Positions 14,554 through 24,230 of a stretch of 35,144 nucleotides of DNA are shown in pieces; within the stretch, counting starts at the first letter, position 1, and every line of letters starts with the position of its first letter. The position numbers were made by a program, and so were the translations under genes. The stretch lies in contig CANRDT010000022.1 of the NCBI GenBank assembly GCA_947629455.1, forward strand, positions 1 to 35,144, in the 5' to 3' direction. The notes below the pieces were generated by a model. It saw only the letters and a program-made list of their open reading frames with translations. It made no database searches and was not told where the DNA came from. The stretch comes from an uncultured Ruminococcus sp. GTDB taxonomy: Bacteria; Bacillota; Clostridia; Oscillospirales; Ruminococcaceae.

Positions 14554-16948
14554 TAGCCTCTGTACCTCCTTCTATAGCGTTTCCGAGGTCGATAACGTTT
14601 CCGTCTACCGACGCAGTTCCGGCTGCCTTATCAATAACGATCGTTACGTCGCTGCCGCCATCTTTGCTGTAGGTGGTCGTAATGACGTTGCCGTCCTCGC
14701 TGATCTCATATTTCGAGATCACCATATCGGAAACTCCCGAAAGTATCTCTTTGCTGAGATTGTACTGAGTTGCCGCCATATCTATCCAGCCGGCATAGTT
14801 GGTGTAGTAAAGATCGTCATAATCGGTATCCTTTATCTCCGACGCGTCCTCATAGATCATATCGTAGTGGATATTTGAACCTGCCGCCAACGAGAGCATA
14901 AATGTCTCGCCCGTATTGGAGCTTGCGTTTATCGGCTTGGTGGAGTAGGGGATATATCCGTGTATGACCATCTGATAGAAAGGAATATCGTAATCCGTCA
15001 GATTGAAACCGCTGGAGTAGACCGGAACGTTAGTTATCTGCGTCGCATACGGCAGAACGTAAGCGTTCGCACCATCGCAGAGTATCTCGCCCACCGACTC
15101 GGACGCTTTCTTGTATCCCTCGGTAATGGTATTCATCGTGTCAAATCGGCTGGACTGTTTCTTCTTCGAGTAGTCGCTCACAAGCTTGGTGGAGTAATCT
15201 CCGAAACCTATCTTATCGAGCGATTTGTCCTTGTAGCTGTCGATCATCTCGTCGAACACCTTGACGTATGTCTGCGGTGAGAGCAGCGCGGGCGAAACTC
15301 CCTTTTCCTCCGTACCGAATGCCGGATTGTAGGTGCTCTGTCTTGAATAAGCGTTCGAGATCCTTATCGCGGTATTGGTGAAGGTCGAATATCCCCAACT
15401 GCCCGAATCCATCTGGATATTGTTCATCGAGGGGAATACATCTGCTCCCGAGCCGATAAAGTCCATAAAGTCGCCGTTTCCGCCCAGAACTCCCGACGCC
15501 TTGGCTTTCGTGGAGATTTTGCCCTTGATGGAGGCGTTCGTCCAGTCGTTGTAGTTTACTACCACGCTGTCCACGCCCTGCTCCTTGAGTTTGTCGACGA
15601 TCTCCTGCGCCTGCTTGAATCCCGTCATTTCGGTCTTAAGGTTGAAAGGAATACCCACTATGGATTTTTCTTTCATAACGCCGCCGAAGAAGTCAAGGTG
15701 CAGATCTACCGAACCAGCCTCCGTCTTTTTGGTAAGACCTTTGTTGGTTTCAAGATAATTCCTGTAAACCGCCGCGCAGTCCGCGTAATTTACGCCGTCG
15801 TCGTTATGTATCGGGTAATACTTAACTCCGAACCTTGGCGTCTTTATGCCGTTTTTCTCAAATACGGTGATCTTGTTGGAGCTGTCGCCGCTCATAAAGA
15901 ACGTATCCGTACTTCTCATTTCAAATTCAAACCAGCAGGTATTGTAGACCTGTTTGTCCTGACCGCTTATCCTCGCCTTAGCGTAAACGTTGGAATCGCC
16001 CTCGGACGCTATCATTACAACGCCATCGTTGCCGGAAACGTTCGCCAGTACCGGCATATACGCCTGTTCGGTAACTCTCGGCGCATTAAGCGGAACAGCC
16101 GTATAATCTCTTCCGTAAACGATCTGAGAATAATCGCCGTAATTGCTCTTGCCGTTGTTGTACTCGATGACCGCGCCGCTGCCGTCGGGAACTATCATAT
16201 AGCCCTCGGTATCGCTGCCGTCCATATCCTTTGGCGGAACCGCCGAGAATGAGGGGCAAAGCTGGAGCTTGGTAATTACTCTGCCGTCTACCTGACTGGT
16301 ATTCGCCTCTTCGATCTCGTTTGTATCGACATAAACGTACAGATGATCCTCCATAACCTCGTAATGCACCTTGAGCTTTATGCCCTCGGAGGAGTAGTTG
16401 TAGGTTATCACCACGCCGTTATCCGTCTTTTCCCACTGCGCTCTTGCCTTGTTGGAATATATTTCGGAGGATTCGGTTCTCTTCTCCTGACGAAGATCGC
16501 CCGTCTTGATAGCAAGGCTCGACGCGATCTGTTTTCTCGTACCGTTTTTCATCGTATCGCCCTTGGTCTCGTCGGCGATATTCTGATCCGCCATTACGTT
16601 GATCGGAGAAGTCCACAGATATTTGCCGCTTTCCTTTACATAAAGGCACAGGCGGTCGTTCTCTTCATCTCCGTACAATATGAAGTTATCGTTCTGAAAG
16701 ATCTCCGCGCACGTTTCAAGCGCGATCGCCTGTTCGTCCGTTATCGGATCTATGACTTCCTCTTCATCTTCGTCGCCGGAGTCTTCCGTATCTTCTCCCT
16801 CAGCCGAATCCGCCGAGGTATCGGCGTCGCCCGCCGCCTGAGTGTCAGCCTCGTCCTCAGCAGAGGAGGCTGCCATAGAACCAAGAGGCATAAGCATTGT
16901 GAGAACCAACGCAAATACTATTGCTTTCTTGTAATTTTTTCTTTGCAT
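14546..16948 (-). CDS. Secreted DUF5696-like protein, candidate glycan-active
   Basis: An 800-residue exported protein. A signal peptide covers residues 1-27 (VLTMLMPLGSMA then AS), followed by an Asp/Glu-rich stretch (30-65). The middle resembles DUF5696 proteins, as far as I recall them: a beta-rich part (about 70-400, with MIVPDGSGAVIEYNNG) and a probable TIM-barrel-like part (about 420-700). The barrel-like part alternates strands and helices with Asp/Tyr/Trp-rich turns (SVVVNYNDWTNASI, KIGFGDYSTKLVSDY, EILCDGANAYVLPY). Such an arrangement is typical of glycoside hydrolases, but I cannot assign catalytic residues. The C-terminal 90 residues are a small beta domain. No anchor is visible. 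It is 24 bp after the YIP1-like gene and overlaps the next permease. I infer a role in binding or trimming the imported glycan outside the cell. Confidence 0.8.
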   Translation of the reverse strand: MQRKNYKKAIVFALVLTMLMPLGSMAASSAEDEADTQAAGDADTSADSAEGEDTEDSGDEDEEEVIDPITDEQAIALETCAEIFQNDNFILYGDEENDRLCLYVKESGKYLWTSPINVMADQNIADETKGDTMKNGTRKQIASSLAIKTGDLRQEKRTESSEIYSNKARAQWEKTDNGVVITYNYSSEGIKLKVHYEVMEDHLYVYVDTNEIEEANTSQVDGRVITKLQLCPSFSAVPPKDMDGSDTEGYMIVPDGSGAVIEYNNGKSNYGDYSQIVYGRDYTAVPLNAPRVTEQAYMPVLANVSGNDGVVMIASEGDSNVYAKARISGQDKQVYNTCWFEFEMRSTDTFFMSGDSSNKITVFEKNGIKTPRFGVKYYPIHNDDGVNYADCAAVYRNYLETNKGLTKKTEAGSVDLHLDFFGGVMKEKSIVGIPFNLKTEMTGFKQAQEIVDKLKEQGVDSVVVNYNDWTNASIKGKISTKAKASGVLGGNGDFMDFIGSGADVFPSMNNIQMDSGSWGYSTFTNTAIRISNAYSRQSTYNPAFGTEEKGVSPALLSPQTYVKVFDEMIDSYKDKSLDKIGFGDYSTKLVSDYSKKKQSSRFDTMNTITEGYKKASESVGEILCDGANAYVLPYATQITNVPVYSSGFNLTDYDIPFYQMVIHGYIPYSTKPINASSNTGETFMLSLAAGSNIHYDMIYEDASEIKDTDYDDLYYTNYAGWIDMAATQYNLSKEILSGVSDMVISKYEISEDGNVITTTYSKDGGSDVTIVIDKAAGTASVDGNVIDLGNAIEGGTEANE

Positions 16949-16972
16949 TTAATTTACACCACCGTTTCTTAA

Positions 16973-17602
16973 TTAGCCTCTGATCCTATATGCGATCTCG
17001 GTATAGATCGAATATCCGAATACGTACAGCTGCTGGAAAAGCGACAGCAGCAGGATAGCCAGGAACAGTATCAGCAGCATTGCTACCAGAGTAAAGATCA
17101 TCGAAATGATCGTTTTGGTAAAGGTGTACTGGTGACAAGCTTTCATCGCCTGTATCATAAGCACTACCGACCAGCCGATACCGAGGTAATAGATCGCGTT
17201 TACCCAGATCGCCTCGTCCTGAACCAGGAAATTAGAGAAGAAAACCGAGATAAAACCGCATACTATATAAGGTACGAGCGCATACGCGGAATAGATGCAG
17301 ATCTTTTTCAGCGTACCTTCGCCGTCGAACAGCGTACACAGCGCCCAGTTTCCTATTACCCATGTAAAGAAGTACACTACCGACTGTACCAGCAGCGGCA
17401 CTACATTGAATACCTTTGTGTAAGCCATATTGAACTGGAATCCCATAAGACGTCTTTCCGCGACCATCTCTATGAACAGCAGCAGTACTATCAACATAGA
17501 GAGCTTCAGCGAGCCTTGCTTTTTCCATCTCAGGTCTTCAAAGCCTTCCACCGGGTGAAAGATAACGTGTTTCAGCCAACCCAATGTTGTAAATTCATAC
17601 AT
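16973..17602 (-). CDS. YIP1-family-like integral membrane protein
   Basis: A 209-residue protein with about five membrane helices (for example LKLSMLIVLLLFIEMVA, VVPLLVQSVVYFFTWVIGN and ALVPYIVCGFISVFF). The N-terminal segment before the first helix (HVIFHPVEGFEDLRWKKQGS) is the usual entrance of bacterial YIP1-domain proteins. The function of these in bacteria is not established. It lies 3 bp after the NHL/TPR gene and 24 bp before the DUF5696-like gene, so it is clearly part of the operon and may help assemble or localise the surface complex. Confidence 0.8.
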   Translation of the reverse strand: MYEFTTLGWLKHVIFHPVEGFEDLRWKKQGSLKLSMLIVLLLFIEMVAERRLMGFQFNMAYTKVFNVVPLLVQSVVYFFTWVIGNWALCTLFDGEGTLKKICIYSAYALVPYIVCGFISVFFSNFLVQDEAIWVNAIYYLGIGWSVVLMIQAMKACHQYTFTKTIISMIFTLVAMLLILFLAILLLSLFQQLYVFGYSIYTEIAYRIRG

Positions 17603-17605
17603 AGC

Positions 17606-19228
17606 TCACTCCGCCTCCTTTGCCTTTTTCTTTATCAGCTTTATGCCCTTTTTCTTGAGTACCGCCCTCACGATGAGAAGGACTATCAGCACCAATATCA
17701 CTATGACGAACGCCGTGAAGTTTTCCCTCATAAAGTCGTCGCGCGCATATTTGAACGCCTTATCGTAGTCGTCCTGATCGTAAGCGGTCTTGAAGTAGTC
17801 GAGCGCCTCGGTGAACTCCTCGTTATTAAGAGCCGCCTTGCCAAGTCCGATATACGCCATTGTGTAGCAGCCGTCTCTCTTGATAACTTCTTTCCAGTCG
17901 GCTACCGCGTCGGTATATCTGCCCTGATCGTAAAGCTCGAATGCGTTGTGCAGGTAAGCTCCGAATGCGGTCTCCACAAAAATCGTAACATCGTTCTTCG
18001 TTCCGTCCAGCAGAAAGACTCTGCGCCCCACAGTCTCGATCGCATTAGGGCTCGTCACCGTACCTTTCTGGTCGGAGGTGGAATTTTTCGTGCTGAATAT
18101 GCATATCAGTCTTGCGTTTCTGTCATACTGGAAAACACGTCCCGTTTCGTAGTCCAGAACATTCATAAGACCGTTCGCACCGATGTCAATATCGGTAAGT
18201 CTTGTCGAATATGAGGTATTCGTGGTCGCATCGTATAATCCACTGATAATATCGCCGAATTCATATTTATCGCCGACCGAATTGTCCCAGATGTTATATC
18301 CGGCAGGATTCAGTTTCTTTACCGCGTCGGTTTCTACATTCGTTTCGGTAACGGTGTAGATGAATCCGTCGTCGTCCATATCAAAGTTTGCGTACTCGAC
18401 AGGAACGTTTCTTCTCATTCCTTCGATCTGCTCATTGGAGGCGATCTTTCTCCAGAGGTTCTGAGCGATTACCGCAGCCGTTACCTGAACTCGGTTCGCT
18501 CCGTAATATCCGGTAAAGCTGCCGTCGGACGAGAACTGTACCGCACCGCTGTTTACCGATCTTACGACTACATAAACGTTCTCCGCATTGTCCGCAAGTA
18601 TCTTGTTGGGCATAAACGTTTCGTTGCTGTAAAGTCCGTTGTCCGGTCTTGTGAATTCGGTAACTATCTCGGCTTCCGTTTCGGATACTATTTTAAGTCT
18701 TAACGCTCTCGCGTTTTCGGTATCCGCAAGATAAACCGTAAGGTCGCCCGTTGAGGGGCTTGTCGTGACGAACAGACCGCCCGGCTCCATAAAGTTTGAA
18801 AGACCGGTAGTTTCGTCGATATTTATCTCGCTCTCGCCGTCCGCGCCGTAGTACCTGCCTATCAGCTGAAAATCCTTATTGAATCTGAGTACTCTGCTGT
18901 TGCCGGTATCGGCGATCCAGAATTCTTCTCTCTCTTCGTCGTAGAACATATCCCTTGCGCCGCTGAGTCCGACCGCCGCGTCCTCCGACACAAAGAGCGG
19001 ATCCGACGGATCGGTCAATCGCTGAAGATCCATACCGTCGCCGTTTATGGTGCGTTCTACTCTATAGCCGCTCTGGGAAGGTATAGGCTCATCCCAGGTA
19101 TCGTAGCTATAGGAATTGTAAGGCTCATCTGCAAAAGCTGTCAGCGACATCGCCAGTGAGGCAGCCGCAGCCGTTGACAGAATGAGTAATTTCTTTGCGG
19201 AATTTTTTATCCTGTTAATTCTCAACAC
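17606..19228 (-). CDS. Exported NHL beta-propeller / TPR protein with C-terminal membrane anchor
   Basis: A 540-residue protein. Signal peptide at residues 1-33 (ending SLTAFA, then DE). Residues 70-420 contain repeated NHL-type propeller blades such as FWIADTGNSRVLRFN and VYLADTENARALRL. Residues 430-490 hold two TPR-like helix pairs (AFELYDQGRYTDAVADWKE and GLGKAALNNEEFTEALDYF). A final membrane helix (about 503-522, FVIVILVLIVLLIVRAV) and a lysine-rich tail anchor it with the propeller outside. Such a build suggests a scaffold or glycan-contacting surface protein, not an enzyme. The start is GTG 19228, 6 bases after AGGTGA. It sits between the two permease pairs, 40 bp after the first pair. 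Confidence 0.85.
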   Translation of the reverse strand: MLRINRIKNSAKKLLILSTAAAASLAMSLTAFADEPYNSYSYDTWDEPIPSQSGYRVERTINGDGMDLQRLTDPSDPLFVSEDAAVGLSGARDMFYDEEREEFWIADTGNSRVLRFNKDFQLIGRYYGADGESEINIDETTGLSNFMEPGGLFVTTSPSTGDLTVYLADTENARALRLKIVSETEAEIVTEFTRPDNGLYSNETFMPNKILADNAENVYVVVRSVNSGAVQFSSDGSFTGYYGANRVQVTAAVIAQNLWRKIASNEQIEGMRRNVPVEYANFDMDDDGFIYTVTETNVETDAVKKLNPAGYNIWDNSVGDKYEFGDIISGLYDATTNTSYSTRLTDIDIGANGLMNVLDYETGRVFQYDRNARLICIFSTKNSTSDQKGTVTSPNAIETVGRRVFLLDGTKNDVTIFVETAFGAYLHNAFELYDQGRYTDAVADWKEVIKRDGCYTMAYIGLGKAALNNEEFTEALDYFKTAYDQDDYDKAFKYARDDFMRENFTAFVIVILVLIVLLIVRAVLKKKGIKLIKKKAKEAE

Positions 19229-19268
19229 TGCTTATCACCTGTTTCCTTTCCGAATCAGTTTCATATCG

Positions 19269-20168
19269 TTAATCCTTAATACCGGAATTAGCCATCGTTT
19301 CCATAACGTTGCTCTGCGCCACGAGGAACACGATCAGCGGAGGAATCAGGAGCAGCACTGCGGAGGCGAATGTAACGCCCTGACGGGCAAGTCCCGCCAT
19401 TGTGATCTGCTGAACGATCGTAGGCAGCGTTTTAAGCTCTTCGGAGTAGATCAGCGAACCGCCCTGCAGGTTCCATGCGCCCTGGAACGCAAAGATGATA
19501 AGCGTCATCAGCGCCGGCTTGGAGTTGGGAACTACTATCTGCCAGCAGATCCTGAACAGTCCCGCGCCGTCGACCTTTGCAGCCTCGATCATCGAATCGT
19601 GGATAGTCGACATACTCTGACGCATAAGGAACAGTCCGAGAGGAGTCGCTATGCTGGGGAGTATGAGCGCCCAGTAGGTGTCTATCATATGCAGCTTTGA
19701 CATTACGAGGAACTGCATGATCCATGTTGCGTTGGACGCGAACAGCAGCGAGGTAACGATCAGCTGATTTAGAGCCTTGTCGCCGGGGAACTTGCACTTT
19801 GCAAGTACGAATCCGGCGCAGCAGCACACGAACAGGTTGCATACGCAGATAACTATCGTGATGAATACGCTGTTGAATATGTATCTTGAAAGCGGTACCC
19901 ACATACTTGCCGCAACGCTGAACATATCTGAGAAGTTTCTTGTGGTGGGATTGAGTACATAGAGCTTAGGCGGGAACACGAACAGCTCCTCGACCGGTTT
20001 GAGCGACTGAATAACCGAGTAGTAAAGAGGGAATACCATGAACAATCCCAGCAGAGTAAGGAACACAAAGATCACGATATCTCCGCCCAGAGAGCCGTTG
20101 ACTCTCTTGCGCTTGTCGGAAACTTTAAGTTTCTCGATAGAGACCTGCTTTTTCTTTCTTTTAGCCAT
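19269..20168 (-). CDS. Carbohydrate ABC transporter permease, MalG family (first pair)
   Basis: A 299-residue, six-helix permease of the sugar-uptake CUT1 class. A short basic N-terminus precedes the first helix (IVIFVFLTLLGLFMVFPLYY). The ATPase-docking EAA loop reads MIEAAKVDGAGLFRICWQIVVP. It has the family's standard length, unlike the second MalG-type copy. Start ATG 20168 follows a GGAGGGG ribosome site. It is 14 bp after its MalF partner and is probably translated together with it. Confidence 0.95.
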   Translation of the reverse strand: MAKRKKKQVSIEKLKVSDKRKRVNGSLGGDIVIFVFLTLLGLFMVFPLYYSVIQSLKPVEELFVFPPKLYVLNPTTRNFSDMFSVAASMWVPLSRYIFNSVFITIVICVCNLFVCCCAGFVLAKCKFPGDKALNQLIVTSLLFASNATWIMQFLVMSKLHMIDTYWALILPSIATPLGLFLMRQSMSTIHDSMIEAAKVDGAGLFRICWQIVVPNSKPALMTLIIFAFQGAWNLQGGSLIYSEELKTLPTIVQQITMAGLARQGVTFASAVLLLIPPLIVFLVAQSNVMETMANSGIKD

Positions 20169-20182
20169 TTGTTATCCCCTCC

Positions 20183-21124
20183 TTAATCAAGATATTTGCC
20201 GAGCAGCCAGTTGACTCCCTTATTTGCAAGGAGCATAGCCGCGAACAGTACGAAACATATCGCCGAGGCGTAACCCATTTCGTAACGGATCGAACCGTAG
20301 TCGGTAGCGTGGTTCATAATGGTGTGAGCCGCGTAGTCGGTGGAAGGCAGACCAACAAGGTTCTGTCCGACAACGCCGACCGTGAAGGACTGGGAGATCT
20401 GCATTACCGCCGCGAACAGCAGCTGAGGTCCCATTGAGGGGATCGTGATGGAGAAAAGCTCCTGCCATCTGTTCTTGATACCCTCTATTGCGCCCGCCTC
20501 GTACATGGATTTGTCTATGTTCTGGAAACCGGCGCGGATAGCAAGGAAGCCTGCGCCCATGGAGATCCACAACTGAACGATGATAACGACCGGCAGAATG
20601 AATCTCGTATCGGTAAGGAACTGCTGAGGCGAATTGAAAAGTCCCAGATCCATCATTACCGCGTTGATATAACCGTAGGAGTCGCCGGACAGTATCAGCT
20701 GCCATGTAACGTATACCGAAGTCGTCATTGAAGGCGCGTAGAATACGAATGTAAACAGCGTCTTGAGGAACGGGTGCATTTCGTTTATCAGCCACGCAAT
20801 GAAGAAGCTGAGTATGTACGAAAACGGTCCGGTGAATATTGCGAATATCAAGGTGTTCCTGATAGCGATAAGGAATGTATCGTCGTTAAGGAACAGCGTG
20901 TAGAAGTTTGAAAAACCGACCCACTTGGGAGCCTGTATCATATTAAAGTTGGTAAAACCCATAGGAAGCGACATTACGACCGGTACTAACGTAAAGATCG
21001 TGAACAGTATCATAAAAGGCGCAAGCAGACCGTAGCAGCCTTTATTGACCTTTATCATATGCCATGTGTACTTCCATTTGCCCTGCTTTATCAGAGGCGC
21101 ATCCGGATTTACATTTTTAGCCAT
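20183..21124 (-). CDS. Sugar ABC transporter permease, MalF family (first pair)
   Basis: A 313-residue permease with six predicted helices (first near YGLLAPFMILFTIFTLVPVV) and the EAA loop SMYEAGAIEGIKNRWQELFSITIP. The start ATG 21124 follows GGGGGAG, and the gene begins 16 bp after the solute-binding protein stop, as expected for its direct partner. It lacks the acidic N-terminal extension of the second MalF copy at 13,468-14,553. Confidence 0.95.
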   Translation of the reverse strand: MAKNVNPDAPLIKQGKWKYTWHMIKVNKGCYGLLAPFMILFTIFTLVPVVMSLPMGFTNFNMIQAPKWVGFSNFYTLFLNDDTFLIAIRNTLIFAIFTGPFSYILSFFIAWLINEMHPFLKTLFTFVFYAPSMTTSVYVTWQLILSGDSYGYINAVMMDLGLFNSPQQFLTDTRFILPVVIIVQLWISMGAGFLAIRAGFQNIDKSMYEAGAIEGIKNRWQELFSITIPSMGPQLLFAAVMQISQSFTVGVVGQNLVGLPSTDYAAHTIMNHATDYGSIRYEMGYASAICFVLFAAMLLANKGVNWLLGKYLD

Positions 21125-21140
21125 TACTTACTCCCCCTTC

Positions 21141-24086
21141 TTATTTATCAAGACCGAGGTCTTCACGCTTACGCGTTATCTCGTCGTTGATATCCTTGTT
21201 GTACCAGAAGAGCGTGTCGCGTGCGTTTTCATTATTGTTTACTACCTCACGGAACGCATTCATAAGGTTACGCGTTACACCGTAGGAGGCGGGTATTACG
21301 GGTATCTCCACCTGTGAGAGCAGCTGCTCCTTGAGCAGAGCCACTTCGGAAGAGGTCCACGAAAGCTGTCCCAGAGCCTCGAGGTTCGCGGTGTCGAATC
21401 TTCCCATCGTACCCAGTACCGACTCGATGTCGTTGCCGTAAGCGGTCTGAGTTTCGGCGGAGGTGAACCACTTGATGAAGTCCCAGGCGTCCGCCTGAAG
21501 ATCCTCGCTCAGCTTGCTGAATATTACTGCACCCGAGCCCTGCGAGCAGGACGCGTGATTTATAGTTCCGTCCTCCTGAAGAGTTCCGGGAACAGGCTGG
21601 AATCCCCAGCAGCCCTTGATCTCGGGAGCGGCTACCGCAAGCTGGTTATAGAACGTATAGTTCTGTATCAGGACAGGCATATCGCCCTGTCTGAAACGTG
21701 TGAACGCGTCATATGTCTGCTGGAAGCTGTAGGTGGTGTAGAACTTCGTCCACGCGTCGAAAGCGTCGATAGCCTCCTGCGTATCAAAGTTCGTCTTGGT
21801 CTGGGCATCGTCATAGTAGTTGATACCCTGCTGCAAAAGCATAGTCGCGAAGGTATTTCCTGCCTCGGTAACGGGCGAGATATTCGTAACGCCGCCCACG
21901 TTGGTAACTGCCGGCAGGATAAGACCTACTTCCATATACTTTCTCTGGAGTACGGGGAGAACGTTGATAAGTCCGTCCCATGTAGCCAGATCCTTTTCGG
22001 GATCTATACCGTACTGATCGAGTACGTCCGAACGGTAGAAGAGCATGGGGAACGTCTGTGAAACGGGCAGACCGTAGCTGCCGCCGTTGTAGTCATACAG
22101 AACGCCTGCATCCGGCGAGAATCTCGTCATTACCTCGTCATAGTCGTCAAACTTGGTAAGATCGACAAGCACGTCTCTTGCCGCAAGCTGTATCGGGAAG
22201 TCGCCGCCGAGGAAGAGCGCGAGATCGGGTCCTTTTCCGGCGAATGTCGCCTCTACGATACCGCCCTGTACCAGTTTCATATTTACCTTGGTCTTTGCGG
22301 TGGGGTTGTAGTCGTTGTTTACCAGATTCTGAACTACCATCGCGTTATCACGTCCGAGGGTGATCCAGCAGGTGAGCGCGTTTTCATCGTCTTCGGTAAG
22401 CGAGTTGTAATCCTCAAAGAAAGAACCGATAAACGCTCTGAAACCAAACGAAAGCGCCTTGAAGAAGGACTTGTCGCAGGAGGTAAATTCCTTGTCGGAG
22501 GTGGTGACCTCGATCATATCCACCTCGAGCGGCTGCTCGCGGTACTGGTTGATCCACGAGGAAACGGAAGTAACGTTTTCCTTGATCTGCGACATCATCT
22601 GAGGGATCCTGTCCGGCTTTTCGGTACATTTATCCAGAACGATAGCCAGCTTGTCAAGGGTTACCGCCTCGGTACCGCCCTGACCTGCAAGAGTTTCGAT
22701 CTCCTTCATCTTTTCTCTGAGCTGCTTTGAATATGCTTTAAAGTCGCCGATTATCTCGGGTATAGCCTTGTTGATGTTGTAGTTGTTATATTCGTCGGGA
22801 TCGGGACCGGTGATCTGACGTATTCTTCTGTAGTAGCTGTTTACATTGTAGACAATTTCATCGAGATCGCCCATTATCTCGCCGATCTCGCCGGGGACAG
22901 CCTCGAGGGTAAGCTCGTGCGTTCCGGCGGTAAGGTAGAAATACATAGGTTCGTCGCCGACGGAAGGAACGGTAAGATTCCAGTCGGTATCGTAGTAGAA
23001 CTTGATCTGATCACATTCAAGATTAGGAACGACGCCGTCAATGTAAAGACGTCTGTTGGAGTACATACCTCTCATCGTATCCTGTCTTGCACGGATACCT
23101 ATTTTATAATATCCGTCCTTGACTATATCCATTTTCCAGGTGATAGCCTGAGTGGAATGGCTCCAGCTGTCCGCGCCGATAGTATTGTACTTGGTCTTTG
23201 TCGGGCTTGAACCGGTAGCCGCCGATGTAAGATAAGAGTTGCGGTCGTTGGTCGGGAAGAGCGTTCTGTCGGTCTTATAATCCGCCAGCTCACCCTCGAG
23301 CCTGATCGTTTCCGCGCTCGAAGACGCAATATCCGACGCCGAGGGCGCTGAATAAGGCTGCGGCGCTTTATACTGATAAAGCTTGAGATATTCCAGAGCG
23401 AACTGCGCCTTGGTAGACTGCAAAGTGAGGGTGTGTTTTCCCTGCTCTATATAGAATCGAAGAGGTTCATTTGAAAGACCGTCAATGTCTTTAAGAGGAG
23501 AGATCTGCCAGCAGACCTCCTCGACCTGTCCGGGACGTATATCGTTGCCCTTTATGTCCTGTTCTATGCTGTTTCCGGTCTCGTTCACCCATCTCTTGTC
23601 GAGAGTGATACGGGACGCGGTCGTATACGGGCATACGTCGTCAATGAGCAGTGCGAACTCTACTTCGGTCGTTCCTCCCGCCAGAGCCTCGTAGCTTGCC
23701 TCGATATTGTATACGCCCGTCTGAGAGACCTCAAACTCATAGGTTACGCTGCCCTCCTGATTAGCCCAGTTGAGGACGTTATTCTTACCGTCAACGGTCG
23801 CCACGGAAACTTCCGCATCGTCGCTTTTTTCCACAAAGGACGAACCGTTTATAACGACCTCCTGTTCAGGTCTTGCCGCGTCCGCATACTTTTTTATGTA
23901 GTTTGTGTATGCGTTCTCACGGTTGCTGGCGTCAACAAGCTCCGCGCTTGCGCCCTGAGTGCCGATCAGTTCTTCGTCATCCAGAGCGTTATCGTCCGAC
24001 GCCGCCAACGCGGTAACACAGCTCGTAGCTGCCAGCGCCAGCACTAACGCAGATGAGATAACACGCCTAAACAATGTGTTTTTCAC
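21141..24086 (-). CDS. Giant extracellular solute-binding protein with beta-sandwich (CBM-like) modules
   Basis: A 981-residue exported protein, more than twice the normal 420-450 of sugar-binding proteins. Signal peptide about 1-29 (LALAATSCVTALA, then AS); the cysteine is not in a convincing lipobox. Residues about 75-245 and 265-420 look like two carbohydrate-binding-module-like beta-sandwiches (VSQTGVYNIEASYEALAGG and KDGYYKIGIRARQDTMRGMY, each ending in a 'GTHELTL'-type strand). A helical linker follows at about 430-540. From about 590 to 950 it is a family-1-type solute-binding domain (GKGPDLALFLGGDFP, GGSYGLPVSQTFPMLFYRSD, FIKWFTSAETQTAYG). Start is GTG 24086 after AAAGGTGG. It probably grips a polymer or large oligosaccharide and passes it to the adjacent permeases. 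Without a lipid anchor, retention may depend on partners. A 144-bp gap separates it from the ATPase genes; I see no confident promoter there. Confidence 0.9.
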   Translation of the reverse strand: MKNTLFRRVISSALVLALAATSCVTALAASDDNALDDEELIGTQGASAELVDASNRENAYTNYIKKYADAARPEQEVVINGSSFVEKSDDAEVSVATVDGKNNVLNWANQEGSVTYEFEVSQTGVYNIEASYEALAGGTTEVEFALLIDDVCPYTTASRITLDKRWVNETGNSIEQDIKGNDIRPGQVEEVCWQISPLKDIDGLSNEPLRFYIEQGKHTLTLQSTKAQFALEYLKLYQYKAPQPYSAPSASDIASSSAETIRLEGELADYKTDRTLFPTNDRNSYLTSAATGSSPTKTKYNTIGADSWSHSTQAITWKMDIVKDGYYKIGIRARQDTMRGMYSNRRLYIDGVVPNLECDQIKFYYDTDWNLTVPSVGDEPMYFYLTAGTHELTLEAVPGEIGEIMGDLDEIVYNVNSYYRRIRQITGPDPDEYNNYNINKAIPEIIGDFKAYSKQLREKMKEIETLAGQGGTEAVTLDKLAIVLDKCTEKPDRIPQMMSQIKENVTSVSSWINQYREQPLEVDMIEVTTSDKEFTSCDKSFFKALSFGFRAFIGSFFEDYNSLTEDDENALTCWITLGRDNAMVVQNLVNNDYNPTAKTKVNMKLVQGGIVEATFAGKGPDLALFLGGDFPIQLAARDVLVDLTKFDDYDEVMTRFSPDAGVLYDYNGGSYGLPVSQTFPMLFYRSDVLDQYGIDPEKDLATWDGLINVLPVLQRKYMEVGLILPAVTNVGGVTNISPVTEAGNTFATMLLQQGINYYDDAQTKTNFDTQEAIDAFDAWTKFYTTYSFQQTYDAFTRFRQGDMPVLIQNYTFYNQLAVAAPEIKGCWGFQPVPGTLQEDGTINHASCSQGSGAVIFSKLSEDLQADAWDFIKWFTSAETQTAYGNDIESVLGTMGRFDTANLEALGQLSWTSSEVALLKEQLLSQVEIPVIPASYGVTRNLMNAFREVVNNNENARDTLFWYNKDINDEITRKREDLGLDK

Positions 24087-24230
24087 TATGAATCCACCTT
24101 TCTAAATTATTTGCTGTGATCTTTAGGTACTGTCCCGTCCTGAACCCTATATGTATTAATAATAGTACAGACTGTTACATTCCCCATATCATTCTATACA
24201 ACCCCACAGGGCAAAAACAGAATTGATCGT

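Noticed and set aside
24087-24230. Promoter between the ATPase pair and the solute-binding protein
   Set aside because: No pair of hexamers with correct spacing reaches the quality seen at the other promoters; TTGTAT and TATAGA elements are poorly placed. An internal promoter remains possible but unsupported.
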